The notes: generated by a model from the letters alone, not told the origin. 64,000 nt of DNA from JBJMQS01 sp045802605 (GCA_045802605.1 JBJMQS010000054.1:1-64000); one strand, 5' to 3'. Shown: positions 23,639 to 32,757, numbered from the stretch's first letter. A program made the numbers and translations.

Positions 23639-23800
23639 ATGCTTTCGGTCTGGGTGCGGCGGGTTCTTGTGGTGGTACTAGTTGCCGCAATCCCATTAGC
23701 ATTCCTGGCCCTTAATAGGTCGAAGGCTCAGAGGGAACAGGAGCAGCTGCAGAAGGCCTACGACGAGATGTCTCAGCAATACCAGTTTAAGCCGAAGTAA
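23639..23800 (+). CDS. Single-TM microprotein with coiled C-terminal tail
   Basis: 53 residues: MLSVWVRRVLVVVLVAAIPL, AFLALNRSKAQREQEQLQKA, YDEMSQQYQFKPK. One N-terminal membrane helix and a charged, heptad-like tail. AGAGG lies 6 bases before the ATG. TAA at 23798-23800. It is convergent with the ATPase gene. No family recognised. Confidence 0.6.
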   Translation: MLSVWVRRVLVVVLVAAIPLAFLALNRSKAQREQEQLQKAYDEMSQQYQFKPK

Positions 23801-23821
23801 CGGTCAGCCGGGTTTCGACTA

Positions 23822-24895
23822 TTAACGCCTCTTCTCCCCATCCAACACCTTCCGCGCAAATGCCAAATCGTCTTCGATCCTCGCGCCCAGGTCCAATGGC
23901 TCCAGCGGCGGTAGCTCCGGAAGGAAATACGGCTCGCGCTCCGGGAGCCAGTAGCGAAACGGATCGTTCCTTTGGCCTCGGCCGCTGCGGGCCAGCGAAC
24001 CGTTTTGGTGCGCGGCTTCCAGCCACTCCCAGAGCGTGACGCGGTGCGGTTTGAGGCGTGTCTCCGGCCAGTTTTTTAGAATCTCATCCCGCGTCATCTT
24101 TTTGTTCGCGTCGGCCAACACCCATCGAATCACTTCCCAGCGTTCGGCACACTCCTCGGCAGCCAGATCGCACACTTGATAATCCCTCCCATCCAGGGCC
24201 AACTCGATCAAACGTTCGCCGGGAATGTCCGCATGTCGGCCGCGGGCCCGCAACGAACGCCGCCGGCTCTGTTGCGGGAAATGCGCCGGCAGCTCCAACT
24301 CCATCAGAATGTCGGCAAAGCCCAACAGGGCGCCGCTGCCGCGCGGCTCGAAGGCCGTGCCCTTGCGCGGATGATGCAAGAGCAGCACGGCCGATCCTTT
24401 CTTGGTGAATTTCCGCAACGGTGCGAGCGCCCGCACGATCGCGGCCGCGTTGTTCTCATCGCCATTGGGCAAGACCGCCGCCAGCGGATCAATCACGATC
24501 AATGTCGGCCGGCGGGCGATGCTTTTCGCGACCTCGTTCAGCAAATCGATCCACTCGTGACGTTTGGGCACGTGCAAGAATGGCTGACAAAACCAGCGAA
24601 CGTGGTTGCCGATGCCGAGCGACTGATCCCGCGCCACCCAAATTTGCGGCCCCTCCTCCGAGACAACGACGGCGTGTGCGGCCGCCACCGGCGAGCCGGC
24701 CAATGTGCCGCCCGCGCCCATGCGTGCCAGCAGCACCGAAAGCAGGGTGGTCTTTCCAGATTTCCACCGGCTCGTGCACAGCGTGATCGACCCGAATGCG
24801 ATGTAGCCCTGCCACAGCCAACGCACCACGCCGTCGGACCGTTGTTTCATTTGCGTCAGATCGAGCGCCACCGGCCGAGACTTTTCAAGCGACAT
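23822..24895 (-). CDS. RepA/KaiC-like AAA family ATPase
   Basis: 357 residues. Walker A-type SRWKSGKTTLL (canonical GKT but without the usual leading Gly), HAVVVSEEGPQIWVARD, Walker B LIVIDPLAAVLP, and VLLLHHPRKG resemble the RecA-like ATPase fold of RepA-type helicases and DnaB-related primase-helicases. The C-terminal about 120 residues look like a winged-helix region (KKMTRDEILKNWPETRLKPH). It could be a chromosomal copy of a plasmid or phage replication ATPase; no other replication or phage gene is adjacent. I take the ATG giving MSLEKSRPV; the frame is open 17 codons further upstream. Confidence 0.75.
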   Translation of the reverse strand: MSLEKSRPVALDLTQMKQRSDGVVRWLWQGYIAFGSITLCTSRWKSGKTTLLSVLLARMGAGGTLAGSPVAAAHAVVVSEEGPQIWVARDQSLGIGNHVRWFCQPFLHVPKRHEWIDLLNEVAKSIARRPTLIVIDPLAAVLPNGDENNAAAIVRALAPLRKFTKKGSAVLLLHHPRKGTAFEPRGSGALLGFADILMELELPAHFPQQSRRRSLRARGRHADIPGERLIELALDGRDYQVCDLAAEECAERWEVIRWVLADANKKMTRDEILKNWPETRLKPHRVTLWEWLEAAHQNGSLARSGRGQRNDPFRYWLPEREPYFLPELPPLEPLDLGARIEDDLAFARKVLDGEKRR

Positions 24896-25051
24896 GATGC
24901 GAAAATTACCGAAAAGAAATGAAAGAAAACAAAAAGACGACTGCAACCTAATGGGTCAAAGTGGCGGGTGCAATGTCGGTAGCGGCCGAAGGGCCCGCCA
25001 TTTGTGTTATGTCTCAATTTGATCGCTGATTGTCTTCACACCAAAGGTGTG

Positions 25052-25196
25052 AGATTTCTCAGCCCAGGGCGCAGCCCTGGGTATTTACGCGAATTGTTTT
25101 GCAGCCTGTAGGGCTGCGAGAGACTTGTCGCAGGCCTTCAGCCTGCATCGGATAATGTCACCTTACCCAGGGCGATGCCCTGGGCTGAGAAATCTC
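25052..25196. repeat. Complex inverted repeat, family D
   Basis: Outer arms at 25052-25082 and 25164-25196 (GATTTCTCAGCCCAGGGC and complement) each contain their own hairpin (CCCAGGGC..GCCCTGGG). Between them lie two further hairpins, GCAGCC/GGCTGC (25101-25117) and GCAGG/CCTGC (25130-25146). This element fills most of the 384-base gap upstream of the ATPase gene; I see no gene there. Similar elements are widespread in planctomycete genomes. Confidence 0.8.
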
Positions 25197-25279
25197 AGGC
25201 CGTTGGCCTGAAAACAAATGACAAATTCCGCAGAGACCCCCCACCCCGAATTTGGCAACGAAACAACGAAACGCGTAAC

Positions 25280-26569
25280 TCAACACACGCCAATGAGATA
25301 ACCAAACCGCGTCTTGAACTGCTCCGGCGTCATGTTGATCACGGTGGCGAGCTTCGCCAGGTTGTCGGCGTTGTCGAAATCGGTGCGGTCGAGGCGAATC
25401 ATGTAGCGGCGAGCGCATTCGTAGCTCTCGCTTTCCACATCGACGCGGCGGGGAAGCATGCGGCCCGTCGCCGGGTTGATCATCGTGTCGAACGGCAGCG
25501 ATTGCATCCGCCCGCCGACGAAGCTGATCACCGCGCCGAAGTTCGCTGACGCTGGCGAACGCAGAAACTTCATCGCCCCGAAACCGAGGTCGCGGACATA
25601 CTCAGCATCAAACGGAATTGGATCGGCACAGCGCAACTCGTAACCCAGGTCTTTGTCCACGATCACCATCTTCATGCCCAACTCGGCCGCCATCACCGTG
25701 AGCCGATCGCGGACCATCCGGCCAAACTCAATGTCGCCGAGCCGCAGGTGGCCGTGCGGATCGCGATCCACCTTGCCATAGCGGGCCAAGCTCTCGCCGA
25801 TGGCCTCGAACCCTTTCTCGCCGATCGTCTCGATCAAGCCTTCGGCGAGCACGACCAGCCCATAGGTGCGATTGCGGCTGCGGCGCTTGATGATCGAGCC
25901 GAGGATGATGTCGCAAATTTCATCCAGCCCGGCTTCGCGGCCACGGAACTCTTCGGGGATGATCGTCAGCGTCGCCGCGGACGCCTTGCCGATGCCCAGG
26001 GCCAGATGGCCCGCGGCCCGGCCCATGCTCACGCACAAATACCAGCGGCCCGTCGTCTTGGCGTCTTCGTAAAGATTGCGGGCCATCAATACGCCCAACT
26101 GACGGGCGGTTTCGAAACCAAACGTCGGCGTCGCACCCGGCAGTGGCAAATCGTTGTCGATCGTCTTGGGCACATGAGCCACCCGCAGCGCACCGCCGGC
26201 CTTCTTGTAGACCTGACTCGCGGAGAATGCCGTGTCGTCGCCGCCGATCGAGACGAGCGCGGTAATGCCGAGCTGACGGAAGCACTCAAGCACGCGTTCG
26301 AGGTCTTCAGGTTTTTTCGCAGGGTTGGTGCGCGAGGTGCCGAGGATCGAGCCGCCGTCGAGGTGAATCCGGCTCACGTCGGGAATAGTCAGCTCGCGGA
26401 CTCTCGAACAATCGCCCTGCACGAGCCACCGGTAGCCATCCTGGATACCGAAGACTTTCATCCCGTAATTGATGGCTTCGATGGTGACGGAACTAATGAC
26501 GCCGTTGATGCCCGGCGCGGGCCCGCCGCCGACGAGCAGAGCCAGCTTTCCGGCTGGATGGTATTGCAT
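25280..26569 (-). CDS. pfp: 6-phosphofructokinase, probably pyrophosphate-dependent
   Basis: 429 residues. Phosphorylates fructose 6-phosphate. The glycine loop LLVGGGPAPGIN, the GGDDT motif and PKTIDND are diagnostic: GGDD plus the Lys of PKTIDND mark PPi-using enzymes, whereas ATP enzymes have GGDG and PGTIDND. MGRAAGH and the PEEF segment follow. A PPi-linked enzyme can run glycolysis in both directions. Cytoplasmic. Single gene followed on the opposite side by repeats; TIGR01777 gene lies upstream on the same strand after 46 bases. Phospho-donor assignment is from motifs only. Confidence 0.88.
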   Translation of the reverse strand: MQYHPAGKLALLVGGGPAPGINGVISSVTIEAINYGMKVFGIQDGYRWLVQGDCSRVRELTIPDVSRIHLDGGSILGTSRTNPAKKPEDLERVLECFRQLGITALVSIGGDDTAFSASQVYKKAGGALRVAHVPKTIDNDLPLPGATPTFGFETARQLGVLMARNLYEDAKTTGRWYLCVSMGRAAGHLALGIGKASAATLTIIPEEFRGREAGLDEICDIILGSIIKRRSRNRTYGLVVLAEGLIETIGEKGFEAIGESLARYGKVDRDPHGHLRLGDIEFGRMVRDRLTVMAAELGMKMVIVDKDLGYELRCADPIPFDAEYVRDLGFGAMKFLRSPASANFGAVISFVGGRMQSLPFDTMINPATGRMLPRRVDVESESYECARRYMIRLDRTDFDNADNLAKLATVINMTPEQFKTRFGYLIGVC

Positions 26570-26615
26570 GACAAAATCCCCCGATCAGCATTCTTACAAG
26601 CGGGCCCGGCAAAGC

Positions 26616-27536
26616 CTACCGCAGAATGTCCCGCAGGGCCGCATCGAGGTCGGGGAATTGAAACCGATATCCGAGGGCCAAGGCCTTTGCCGGCAGCACT
26701 CGCTGGCCGGTTGTAATGACTTGCGCAACTTCACCGAGCATGAGCCGCAGCGCCAACCCGGGCAACGGCGCGAACGCCGGCCGGCCCAGCACGCAACCCA
26801 GCGCCTTGGCATATTGCTTACTCGTCACCGGATTCGGCGCGGTGGCGTTGATGGCCCCACGCGCATCCGGGTGATCCAGAGCCAACAGTGCCAGGCCGAC
26901 TTCGTCCGCGTGATGGATCCAGCTCCAATACTGGCGGCCCCACTTGGCGGGGTTCAATCCCATCCCGACGGGACCACCAGCACCGAGCTTGAATGGGAGC
27001 AGCAATTGCGCAAGCGCTCCGCCCTCGGCATCCTGCACGATTCCGGTTCGCAAGAGGACCACGCGCACGCCTTTGGTCTCTGCAGCGCGAGCGGCCTGCT
27101 CCCATTCTTGACAGATCTGAGCCATGAAGGCATTGCCCGCGGGCGACTCTTCGGTGAGCTCTTCATCGCCGTGCGGACCGTAAAAACCGATCGCCGAACC
27201 GCTGACCAGCACCTTGCATGATGCCAAGAGGGCGGCGACGACGTTCTGAGTGCTCTTCACCCGGCTGTCGCGGATGATTGCCTTGTATTCATTCGACCAT
27301 CGCTGATCGAAGATGCCGGCGCCCACAAGATTCACCACCGCATCGCACTCGGCGAGTTTGCTTTGCCAATCGCCGGGCTGAGTCGGATCACCGGTCACGA
27401 TCATGACATCGTTGCCGACGCGTTCCCAGGCATCAGCCCGGCGAGACAGGACCGTGACTTGGTCCCCGCGCTTGACCAGCTGGCGAATCAGCCGGTGGCC
27501 TATCAAACCAGTTCCGCCAGTGATAAATACGCGCAT
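26616..27536 (-). CDS. TIGR01777 family NAD(P)-dependent epimerase/oxidoreductase
   Basis: 306 residues of the SDR-type superfamily: ITGGTGLIGHRLIRQLVKRG nucleotide-binding start, AVVNLVGAGIFDQRW, SGSAIGFYG, WEQAARAAE and LRTGIV are family features (YfcH/SulA-like group). Substrate unknown. The ATG at 27536 starts directly at RVFITGG; a TTG three codons upstream is less likely. Cytoplasmic. Confidence 0.9.
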   Translation of the reverse strand: MRVFITGGTGLIGHRLIRQLVKRGDQVTVLSRRADAWERVGNDVMIVTGDPTQPGDWQSKLAECDAVVNLVGAGIFDQRWSNEYKAIIRDSRVKSTQNVVAALLASCKVLVSGSAIGFYGPHGDEELTEESPAGNAFMAQICQEWEQAARAAETKGVRVVLLRTGIVQDAEGGALAQLLLPFKLGAGGPVGMGLNPAKWGRQYWSWIHHADEVGLALLALDHPDARGAINATAPNPVTSKQYAKALGCVLGRPAFAPLPGLALRLMLGEVAQVITTGQRVLPAKALALGYRFQFPDLDAALRDILR

Positions 27537-27682
27537 GAAGCTCAATCCCCGGGAGGTTAACCGTATTTTCTAGCCACTTACCACTCGCTCACCGGCACTT
27601 TTCACTTGGCAGTTGGGGTTGTTCCGGGGAGCGGGGCATTGTATTGCGGGGCTAGTTGTTCGGTATTTCAGGAGTCGATGTG

Positions 27683-28726
27683 ATGCAAGCGGCACCAAAA
27701 TCAGGATTCAAAAAGTCGATGGCTGGCGTGCTGGGGATCGCCGCCATTGCATTTGTCGCCGGACGATTGATGCCGATGTCCGTCGTGCATGCGGGGCCAC
27801 CGGAGCCCAACTCCGCGCCGCCCGCTGCGGGAAATGCCGAAGCGAACAAGCGCGTCGTCGCCTATCTACACGGCGGCAAAACGCCGATCACCCGCGAAGA
27901 CCTCGGCGAGTATCTCATCGCCCGGATGAATCCGGAAAAAGTTGAGTTGCTCGTCAACAAGATGATCATCGAAACCGCCTGCAAAGAGCGCGGCATCATC
28001 GTCACGCCAGCCGAAGTGGACGAGATATTCAAGCAGGATCTGATCGGCATTAACGTCAATCGCAAGCAATTCGTTGAAAACGTGCTCAAGCAATACGGCA
28101 AGACCGAGTATGAATGGCGCGAGGACGTGCTCAAGCCGCGGCTGCAACTCGCCAAGTTGTGCCGGCTTGAGATCAAAGTGACCGATCAAGAAATCAAAGA
28201 AGCCTTCGACGCCGAGTTTGGCCCCAAGCTCGAAGGCCGCATAATCATTTGGCCGAAGGATGAAGAACGCATTGCCTTCAAGCAATGGGAAGAGATTCGC
28301 GGCGATGAGGAGAAATTTGCCGCCGCGGCGCAACAACAGCCGGTGTCGAGCCTGGCCGCGTCGGGTGGAAAGATCAAGCCCTTTGGCCGCAAGTCGGGAA
28401 CTCATCCGGAGCTGGAGGCGGCCGCGTTTCGCCTGCAACCGGGCCAGATCACGCCGATCATTTTGACCAACGAGGGGCACGTCTGCTTCAAGCTGGATCA
28501 GCAGATCCCGGCCAACGACAAAATCAAATTTGAAGATATGCGCGAGCGGCTTTCGAAGCTCGTCTACGAGAAGAAGGTGGCTCAGGAAATCCCGAAACAC
28601 TTCAAAGCCCTGCGCGAAGCGGCCCAGCCGGTCGTGTTGCTCCGCAAGGCGGAAACCTCAGAAGACCTCGAGAAATCCGCCGCCGCCTTGATCCAGGCCG
28701 GTGCCAGCGCTCCCGCCAAAAAGTGA
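27683..28726 (+). CDS. SurA/PrsA-like peptidyl-prolyl isomerase, exported
   Basis: 347 residues. N-terminal hydrophobic signal or anchor (MAGVLGIAAIAFVAGRLM) followed by an Ala/Pro-rich linker. Residues about 70-170 are the helical chaperone part (INKMIIETACKERG-like VNKMIIETACKERGI, VTPAEVDEIF). The parvulin-type region follows (about 195-290: GKIKPFGRKSG, AAFRLQPGQITPIILTNEGH), slightly degenerate. It probably folds outer-membrane or periplasmic proteins. AGGAG lies 8 bases before the chosen ATG; the frame is open nine codons upstream. Confidence 0.82.
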   Translation: MQAAPKSGFKKSMAGVLGIAAIAFVAGRLMPMSVVHAGPPEPNSAPPAAGNAEANKRVVAYLHGGKTPITREDLGEYLIARMNPEKVELLVNKMIIETACKERGIIVTPAEVDEIFKQDLIGINVNRKQFVENVLKQYGKTEYEWREDVLKPRLQLAKLCRLEIKVTDQEIKEAFDAEFGPKLEGRIIIWPKDEERIAFKQWEEIRGDEEKFAAAAQQQPVSSLAASGGKIKPFGRKSGTHPELEAAAFRLQPGQITPIILTNEGHVCFKLDQQIPANDKIKFEDMRERLSKLVYEKKVAQEIPKHFKALREAAQPVVLLRKAETSEDLEKSAAALIQAGASAPAKK

Positions 28727-28734
28727 TGTGGTTA

Positions 28735-28775
28735 GCCGCGACGCGAAGGCTTTGCGAAGCGGAGCGCGTCGCGGC
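28735..28775. terminator. Hairpin between convergent genes
   Basis: GCCGCGACGCG (28735-28745) and CGCGTCGCGGC (28765-28775) form a perfect 11-base stem around an inner GCTT/AAGC stem. Placed between the convergent PPIase and znuC genes, it probably terminates both, although no T run follows; it may also be another repeat element. Confidence 0.6.
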
Positions 28776-28780
28776 AACCC

Positions 28781-29515
28781 TCAGTGTGCGTGGTGATGAT
28801 GCGCGTAGGCGGCCTTCTCACCGAAGGTATCGGCGAAGGTGTCGCCTTGCAGCACCTCGCCGGGTGCTCCTTCGCAGCGGATTCGGCCATCGCGTAAACA
28901 CAGCACGTGGTGGGCATGCCGAGTCACCACGGTGAGGTCGTGTGAGACCAAAACGACCGTGACGCCCAACTCCCGATTCAAGCTGGCAATCAGATCGTAA
29001 AACCGTTCTTGATCCTGAAAATCGATGCCCTGGGCCGGCTCGTCCAGAAGCAGCAACTCCGGACGCGGCTCCAAGGCGAGCGCGAGCAGCACTCGCTGCA
29101 ACTCGCCGCCTGAAATCTTCTCGACCGGCTTCTTGAGCATTGGCGCCGGATCGCGAAACACTCGGCCGAGCAATTCAAGCGTCTTGTGCGCCGTCGCGGG
29201 CCGCACGCCGAGAAACACCGGCCAGCGCTGCAGGGCCAGCGCGAATAGGTCACTCACGGTCAACGGCATCCGCGAGTCGATGACCAAACGCTGGGGCACA
29301 TAGCCGATCACCGGCGGGCTGGGCTTGAGAAAGCGGATCCTTCCGGCGTAAGGAATCTCGCCGAGGATTGCGCGCAAGAGAGTCGTCTTGCCGGAGCCAT
29401 TGAGTCCAATCAGAGCGGTAATCTGGCCACTGCGCAGACTGGCGGAAACGCCGCGCAGGATCGGCAATCCACCGAGGTCCACTTGCACATTTTCCAGTGT
29501 GGCCAGTGCCGTCAT
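28781..29515 (-). CDS. znuC: Zinc/manganese ABC transporter ATP-binding protein
   Basis: 244 residues. Walker A GLNGSGKTT, signature SGGELQR, Walker B LLLLDEPAQG and the switch His (VLVSHD) define an ABC ATPase; it resembles the metal-import group (ZnuC/MntB). A His-rich C terminus (AYAHHHHAH) may bind metal. Its start overlaps the znuA stop by four bases, so the two are coupled. The permease (znuB) is not next to them: the following gene is convergent. Confidence 0.9.
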   Translation of the reverse strand: MTALATLENVQVDLGGLPILRGVSASLRSGQITALIGLNGSGKTTLLRAILGEIPYAGRIRFLKPSPPVIGYVPQRLVIDSRMPLTVSDLFALALQRWPVFLGVRPATAHKTLELLGRVFRDPAPMLKKPVEKISGGELQRVLLALALEPRPELLLLDEPAQGIDFQDQERFYDLIASLNRELGVTVVLVSHDLTVVTRHAHHVLCLRDGRIRCEGAPGEVLQGDTFADTFGEKAAYAHHHHAH

Positions 29516-30483
29516 TTCAAAACACTCGCAAGGTTCTGCAAATTAGCCCGCATCTTGCGCTCGTAAAAATCAGGACGCATGTCTTCCGAATCCGCCGTCT
29601 CCAAAGGATCGATTTCCACAAACACCGCGTCGATGCCGCTGCGCTTGAGTTCCTTCATGATCGTCCGCGCACTGTCATTGCGGCTCGCATATTGCGGCTC
29701 CACCGCGATGATGCGGACGTTTTGCTCCTTGCATTTGTCCACGAGTTCTTTGAGCCGTTTCGCACTGGGGTCTTGGCCCGGCAGATCGATCGTGTCCACG
29801 ACTTCAATGCCGAACGAGCGGGCAAAGTAAAAGAGCGAATCGTGGAAGCTGATCAGTCGCGGCTTCTCGCTCTTCGCGGAGAGCATCGCCTTGCCGTCGC
29901 CGAGCAATTTGTCCAGCCGCTCGTGCATGGCAGCGGCCCGAGTCTTGTAGCCTTCGGCATGCGACGAATCGATCCCGGCAAGCTCATTGCGAATGCCATC
30001 GATCATGCGCTGGGCCTCTGGAATGCCGAGCCAAACGTGGGGATCATATTCCACCTGGTCATGCTGATGCGATGCATCGTGGTGATGGCCGTGGCAGTTA
30101 CAGCCACCTTCATGCAAGGAGTCTTTGGGAATCAAACTCCCGAGCGCAACGAGCTTGAGCTTCGGATTATTCGAACTCTGTGCGAGCTTTTGCGCCACGC
30201 TGTCATCGAGGCCAAGGCCGACGGTGAGGAACAAGTCGGTCCGCTTTAGGGCCAAGGCGTCTTGCGTTGTGGGTTCGAAATGATGCGGCCCGATGTGGGT
30301 AATCAGCGACTTCACTTGGGCATCCTCGCCAGCCACGGACGCCGCGAAACTGTAAATGGGCGGAAAATAAGCGAGCACTCGCGGCCCGGCCCGATCGGCC
30401 CACGGATCGCGACCGCCCGTGCACCCCACGACTGAAACTGCCAGGAAAACTAGGGCCCCAACCGCGACTCGACGCATAGGCAT
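29512..30483 (-). CDS. znuA: Zinc ABC transporter substrate-binding lipoprotein
   Basis: 323 residues of the cluster A-I (ZnuA) type. A lipoprotein signal (VGALVFLAVSVVGC, lipobox ending at Cys) is followed by PRVLAYFPPIYSFA, HIGPHHFEP (metal His), and a His-rich loop (CNCHGHHHDASHQHDQ) characteristic of zinc-binding ZnuA. YDPHVWLG and SFHDSLFYFARSF supply further metal ligands. The ATG at 30483 follows GGAG by 8 bases; the frame is open upstream but without a signal. GTAATACGCGATGTTAC at about 30509-30525 is a weak palindrome that could be a Zur site. Confidence 0.92.
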   Translation of the reverse strand: MPMRRVAVGALVFLAVSVVGCTGGRDPWADRAGPRVLAYFPPIYSFAASVAGEDAQVKSLITHIGPHHFEPTTQDALALKRTDLFLTVGLGLDDSVAQKLAQSSNNPKLKLVALGSLIPKDSLHEGGCNCHGHHHDASHQHDQVEYDPHVWLGIPEAQRMIDGIRNELAGIDSSHAEGYKTRAAAMHERLDKLLGDGKAMLSAKSEKPRLISFHDSLFYFARSFGIEVVDTIDLPGQDPSAKRLKELVDKCKEQNVRIIAVEPQYASRNDSARTIMKELKRSGIDAVFVEIDPLETADSEDMRPDFYERKMRANLQNLASVLK

Positions 30484-30725
30484 GGGAGCTTCTCCCCGGG
30501 CATACTTCGTAATACGCGATGTTACCAGGGCTGGACAGCCCCAGCAAGGGACCAAATAGACAAACCGCAGATTTCGCAGTGCGACGCAGACCAAGCTGCG
30601 AGCACGTGCGAATCCTGCGGTTTATCCGTTCAGACGGTAGCGTTGGCCCCGATACCTTCCGCGACGTCCTGCTGCCTATTCGTGGCAAACCCAGCCGCCC
30701 AAAACAATCCGAGTTCGTCCGTGAG

Positions 30726-31331
30726 CTAGACGCTCGTGCCCAGATTTGCGCGGAAGGCGACGTAATCGACGATATTGATCGAGCTGTCGTGATTCACATC
30801 CAGGTACCAAGCATAGTTGCGCTGCGACGCGTTTGTGCCCAGCGCGCTGCGGAACGCCTCGTAGTCCGCCTGATCGACTGTGCGATCGCCATTCACATCG
30901 CCGTACAAGCTGTGCAACGAACCCACGACTTCATTATCCGCGGAGTAGCGGCTCGCAGTCAGCACAATCTTGTAGTCGCCATCGATGATGATGGCATCGC
31001 TCGACGATGGTCCGACATAGCGGACCCACGTGTTGCCATCCTGATTCGTCGTAACTTGTGCGTTTGTGAACGGAACCTCGACCCAGGCATCGGCCGTGGA
31101 GCGAAGGAGGTGAAGCTGCCCGCCGGATTCGTTCAGATTCACCTGTTGGTTGAAGTTGATCTGGATGGAGTTCACCATCGACCGTTGGGCCGCGCCGTCG
31201 TTGACGACGAACGAGGCTACTTTGTCCGATGCAGCACCTACGTTCCAAAGAACTGCAGGTGTGCACCGGTCTTCCAGCGTGCCCAGCTCCAAGCGAGCCT
31301 TGGGCCCCGCACGCGAACCAAAATTTCCCAT
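30726..31331 (-). CDS. Surface protein with dockerin-like Ca-binding repeats
   Basis: 201 residues. The start (ARLELGTLEDRCTPA) is the planctomycete LEDR-type export motif seen on many large secreted proteins. The middle is beta-rich. The C terminus has two EF-hand-like dockerin repeats, YGDVNGDRTVDQADYEAFRS and YLDVNHDSSINIVDYVAFRA, which bind calcium and usually dock to cohesins or cell-surface partners. GGGGAGGAG before the ATG is a strong ribosome site. Likely exported; much shorter than typical relatives. Confidence 0.82.
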   Translation of the reverse strand: MGNFGSRAGPKARLELGTLEDRCTPAVLWNVGAASDKVASFVVNDGAAQRSMVNSIQINFNQQVNLNESGGQLHLLRSTADAWVEVPFTNAQVTTNQDGNTWVRYVGPSSSDAIIIDGDYKIVLTASRYSADNEVVGSLHSLYGDVNGDRTVDQADYEAFRSALGTNASQRNYAWYLDVNHDSSINIVDYVAFRANLGTSV

Positions 31332-31599
31332 ACTCCTCCCCTGACGTCTGCCGTCCAGTGCAACGGGACTGTCCGACGAAACCGCCGCGCCGGAACACCC
31401 GGTGAAGCGATTATGTCGGTCCTAATAACCGTTCTCGGTTAACAGGTTATGCTGGCCGGGAGGTCCGCTAAATAGCATTCCGCGGATAATTCCAAAGTTG
31501 CAACTTAATCCTGTGAAGATGTAACGTCTTACATTTTCAACAGTTGCGAACTTGGGGCGACTGGCGAACAGTGGCAAACTATACGTACGGTTCCGCACA

Positions 31600-32281
31600 C
31601 TAGCGATGTGTCGTAACCCCGACCTGTTGGCACATCTCCAGAAGCGGACAGGTTGAACATCGAGGAGCGATCCCGGTGCAGATGTGCTTGCCAAAGGGAA
31701 CCAACAAGGAATTGAGTTCGATCCAATACCGTTTCGGCAGCCGCGCCTGAAGTTCTTCCATCGTTTTTTCCGGCGTCTTCGCTTGAACGTAGCCCCACCG
31801 ATTCGTCACACGATGGACATGGATGTCCACACTGATCGCGGCCTGCCCGGCAACGATCCCAAGCACAAGATTGGCGCATTTGGGGCCGACTCCTCGCAGC
31901 GAAGTTAGCACCTCGAAGTCCGGAGGCAATTCGCCTTTAAAATTCCTTGAGGATTCGGTTCGCGATTTCACGGATCTGGAACGCTTTCGCCAAATGGAAA
32001 GTTGACGCGCCGATGAGCCGATCGAGTGCGTGGGGCGTGAGCTTCGCCATTTGCGCCGGCGTTCGCGCTTTCGCGAACAAAGCGTGTGCGACCGGGATGG
32101 TCGTTTCATCCCGTGTGCGAATCGAGATCAGACAAGCGACAAGTTGTTCGAAGACGGTGTTGAATCCCTCTTCCGCAAGCTGAAACATCGCCGCCTTCGG
32201 CAGAGGCTTTACTGCGGCTCGCAATCTGCGAAATGCAACGGCGATATCGAAAGGCTTCTTTCTGACCCGCGCACCATCCAT
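31600..32281 (-). pseudogene. nth: Endonuclease III-like DNA glycosylase, frameshifted
   Basis: The first part (from MDGARVRKKPFDIAVAF to REIANRILKEF, stop) and the second part (FKGELPPDFEVLTSLRGVGP onward) match the two halves of endonuclease III. One T too many in the run AATTTTAAAG near 31942-31937 shifts the frame; deleting it restores KEFKGELPPD. The second half keeps the helix-hairpin-helix Lys (LRGVGPK), the catalytic Asp (SVDIHVHRV) and the FeS ligands C-x6-C-x2-C-x5-C. All catalytic residues are intact, so the break is recent or an error. Removes oxidised pyrimidines when functional. Confidence 0.75.
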
Positions 32282-32298
32282 GCGACACCAAAACGTGC

Positions 32299-32757
32299 CT
32301 AGTCTTTGCTGGAGGCCAATTGCATGATCAGCCACGCCGGCGCCTCCAGAACGCCGATCGGCCGAGTCAAAGAGACTGGAGGCTTCCCTTCAAAAACAAA
32401 ATGACCAATAAAGTGAATCACCGTGCCGGAAACAAACAGTAGGGCCAGTGGCAACTCGGCGATTTCGCAGCCCACCATGTAACAGGCGAGAACGATGAGC
32501 ATGGCCAGGCATCCCAGTCGCACATCTTGCCAAAGATACCAGACGGCGGCAGCAATCATGCAAAGCCATGCAATGTTCGGCGTCCAACGAGCATAGCTGT
32601 GCGACGTCATCGGAATTTTTGCCAGCAACCCTAAGCTTGCGATTCCCAGCATAGGGATTCCGACAAAATGGAGCACTCGGTTGACCCGAGTTTGATGCGC
32701 CCGCCCATAGAGCTTCACATGCTCAATGAGCGTTGAAGGACGGACAGCAATTGACAT
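32299..32757 (-). CDS. Mpo1-like (DUF962) membrane protein
   Basis: 152 residues with four hydrophobic helices. HVKLYGRAHQTRVNRVLHFVG and the later FIGHFVFEGKPP carry the conserved His of the DUF962/Mpo1 family, iron-dependent dioxygenases that shorten 2-hydroxy fatty acids in yeast. The bacterial role is unknown. ATG at 32757 follows GAGGG; the frame is open upstream into the RND gene end. It lies 83 bases after the RND gene on the same strand and may be the last gene of the efflux operon. Confidence 0.85.
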   Translation of the reverse strand: MSIAVRPSTLIEHVKLYGRAHQTRVNRVLHFVGIPMLGIASLGLLAKIPMTSHSYARWTPNIAWLCMIAAAVWYLWQDVRLGCLAMLIVLACYMVGCEIAELPLALLFVSGTVIHFIGHFVFEGKPPVSLTRPIGVLEAPAWLIMQLASSKD

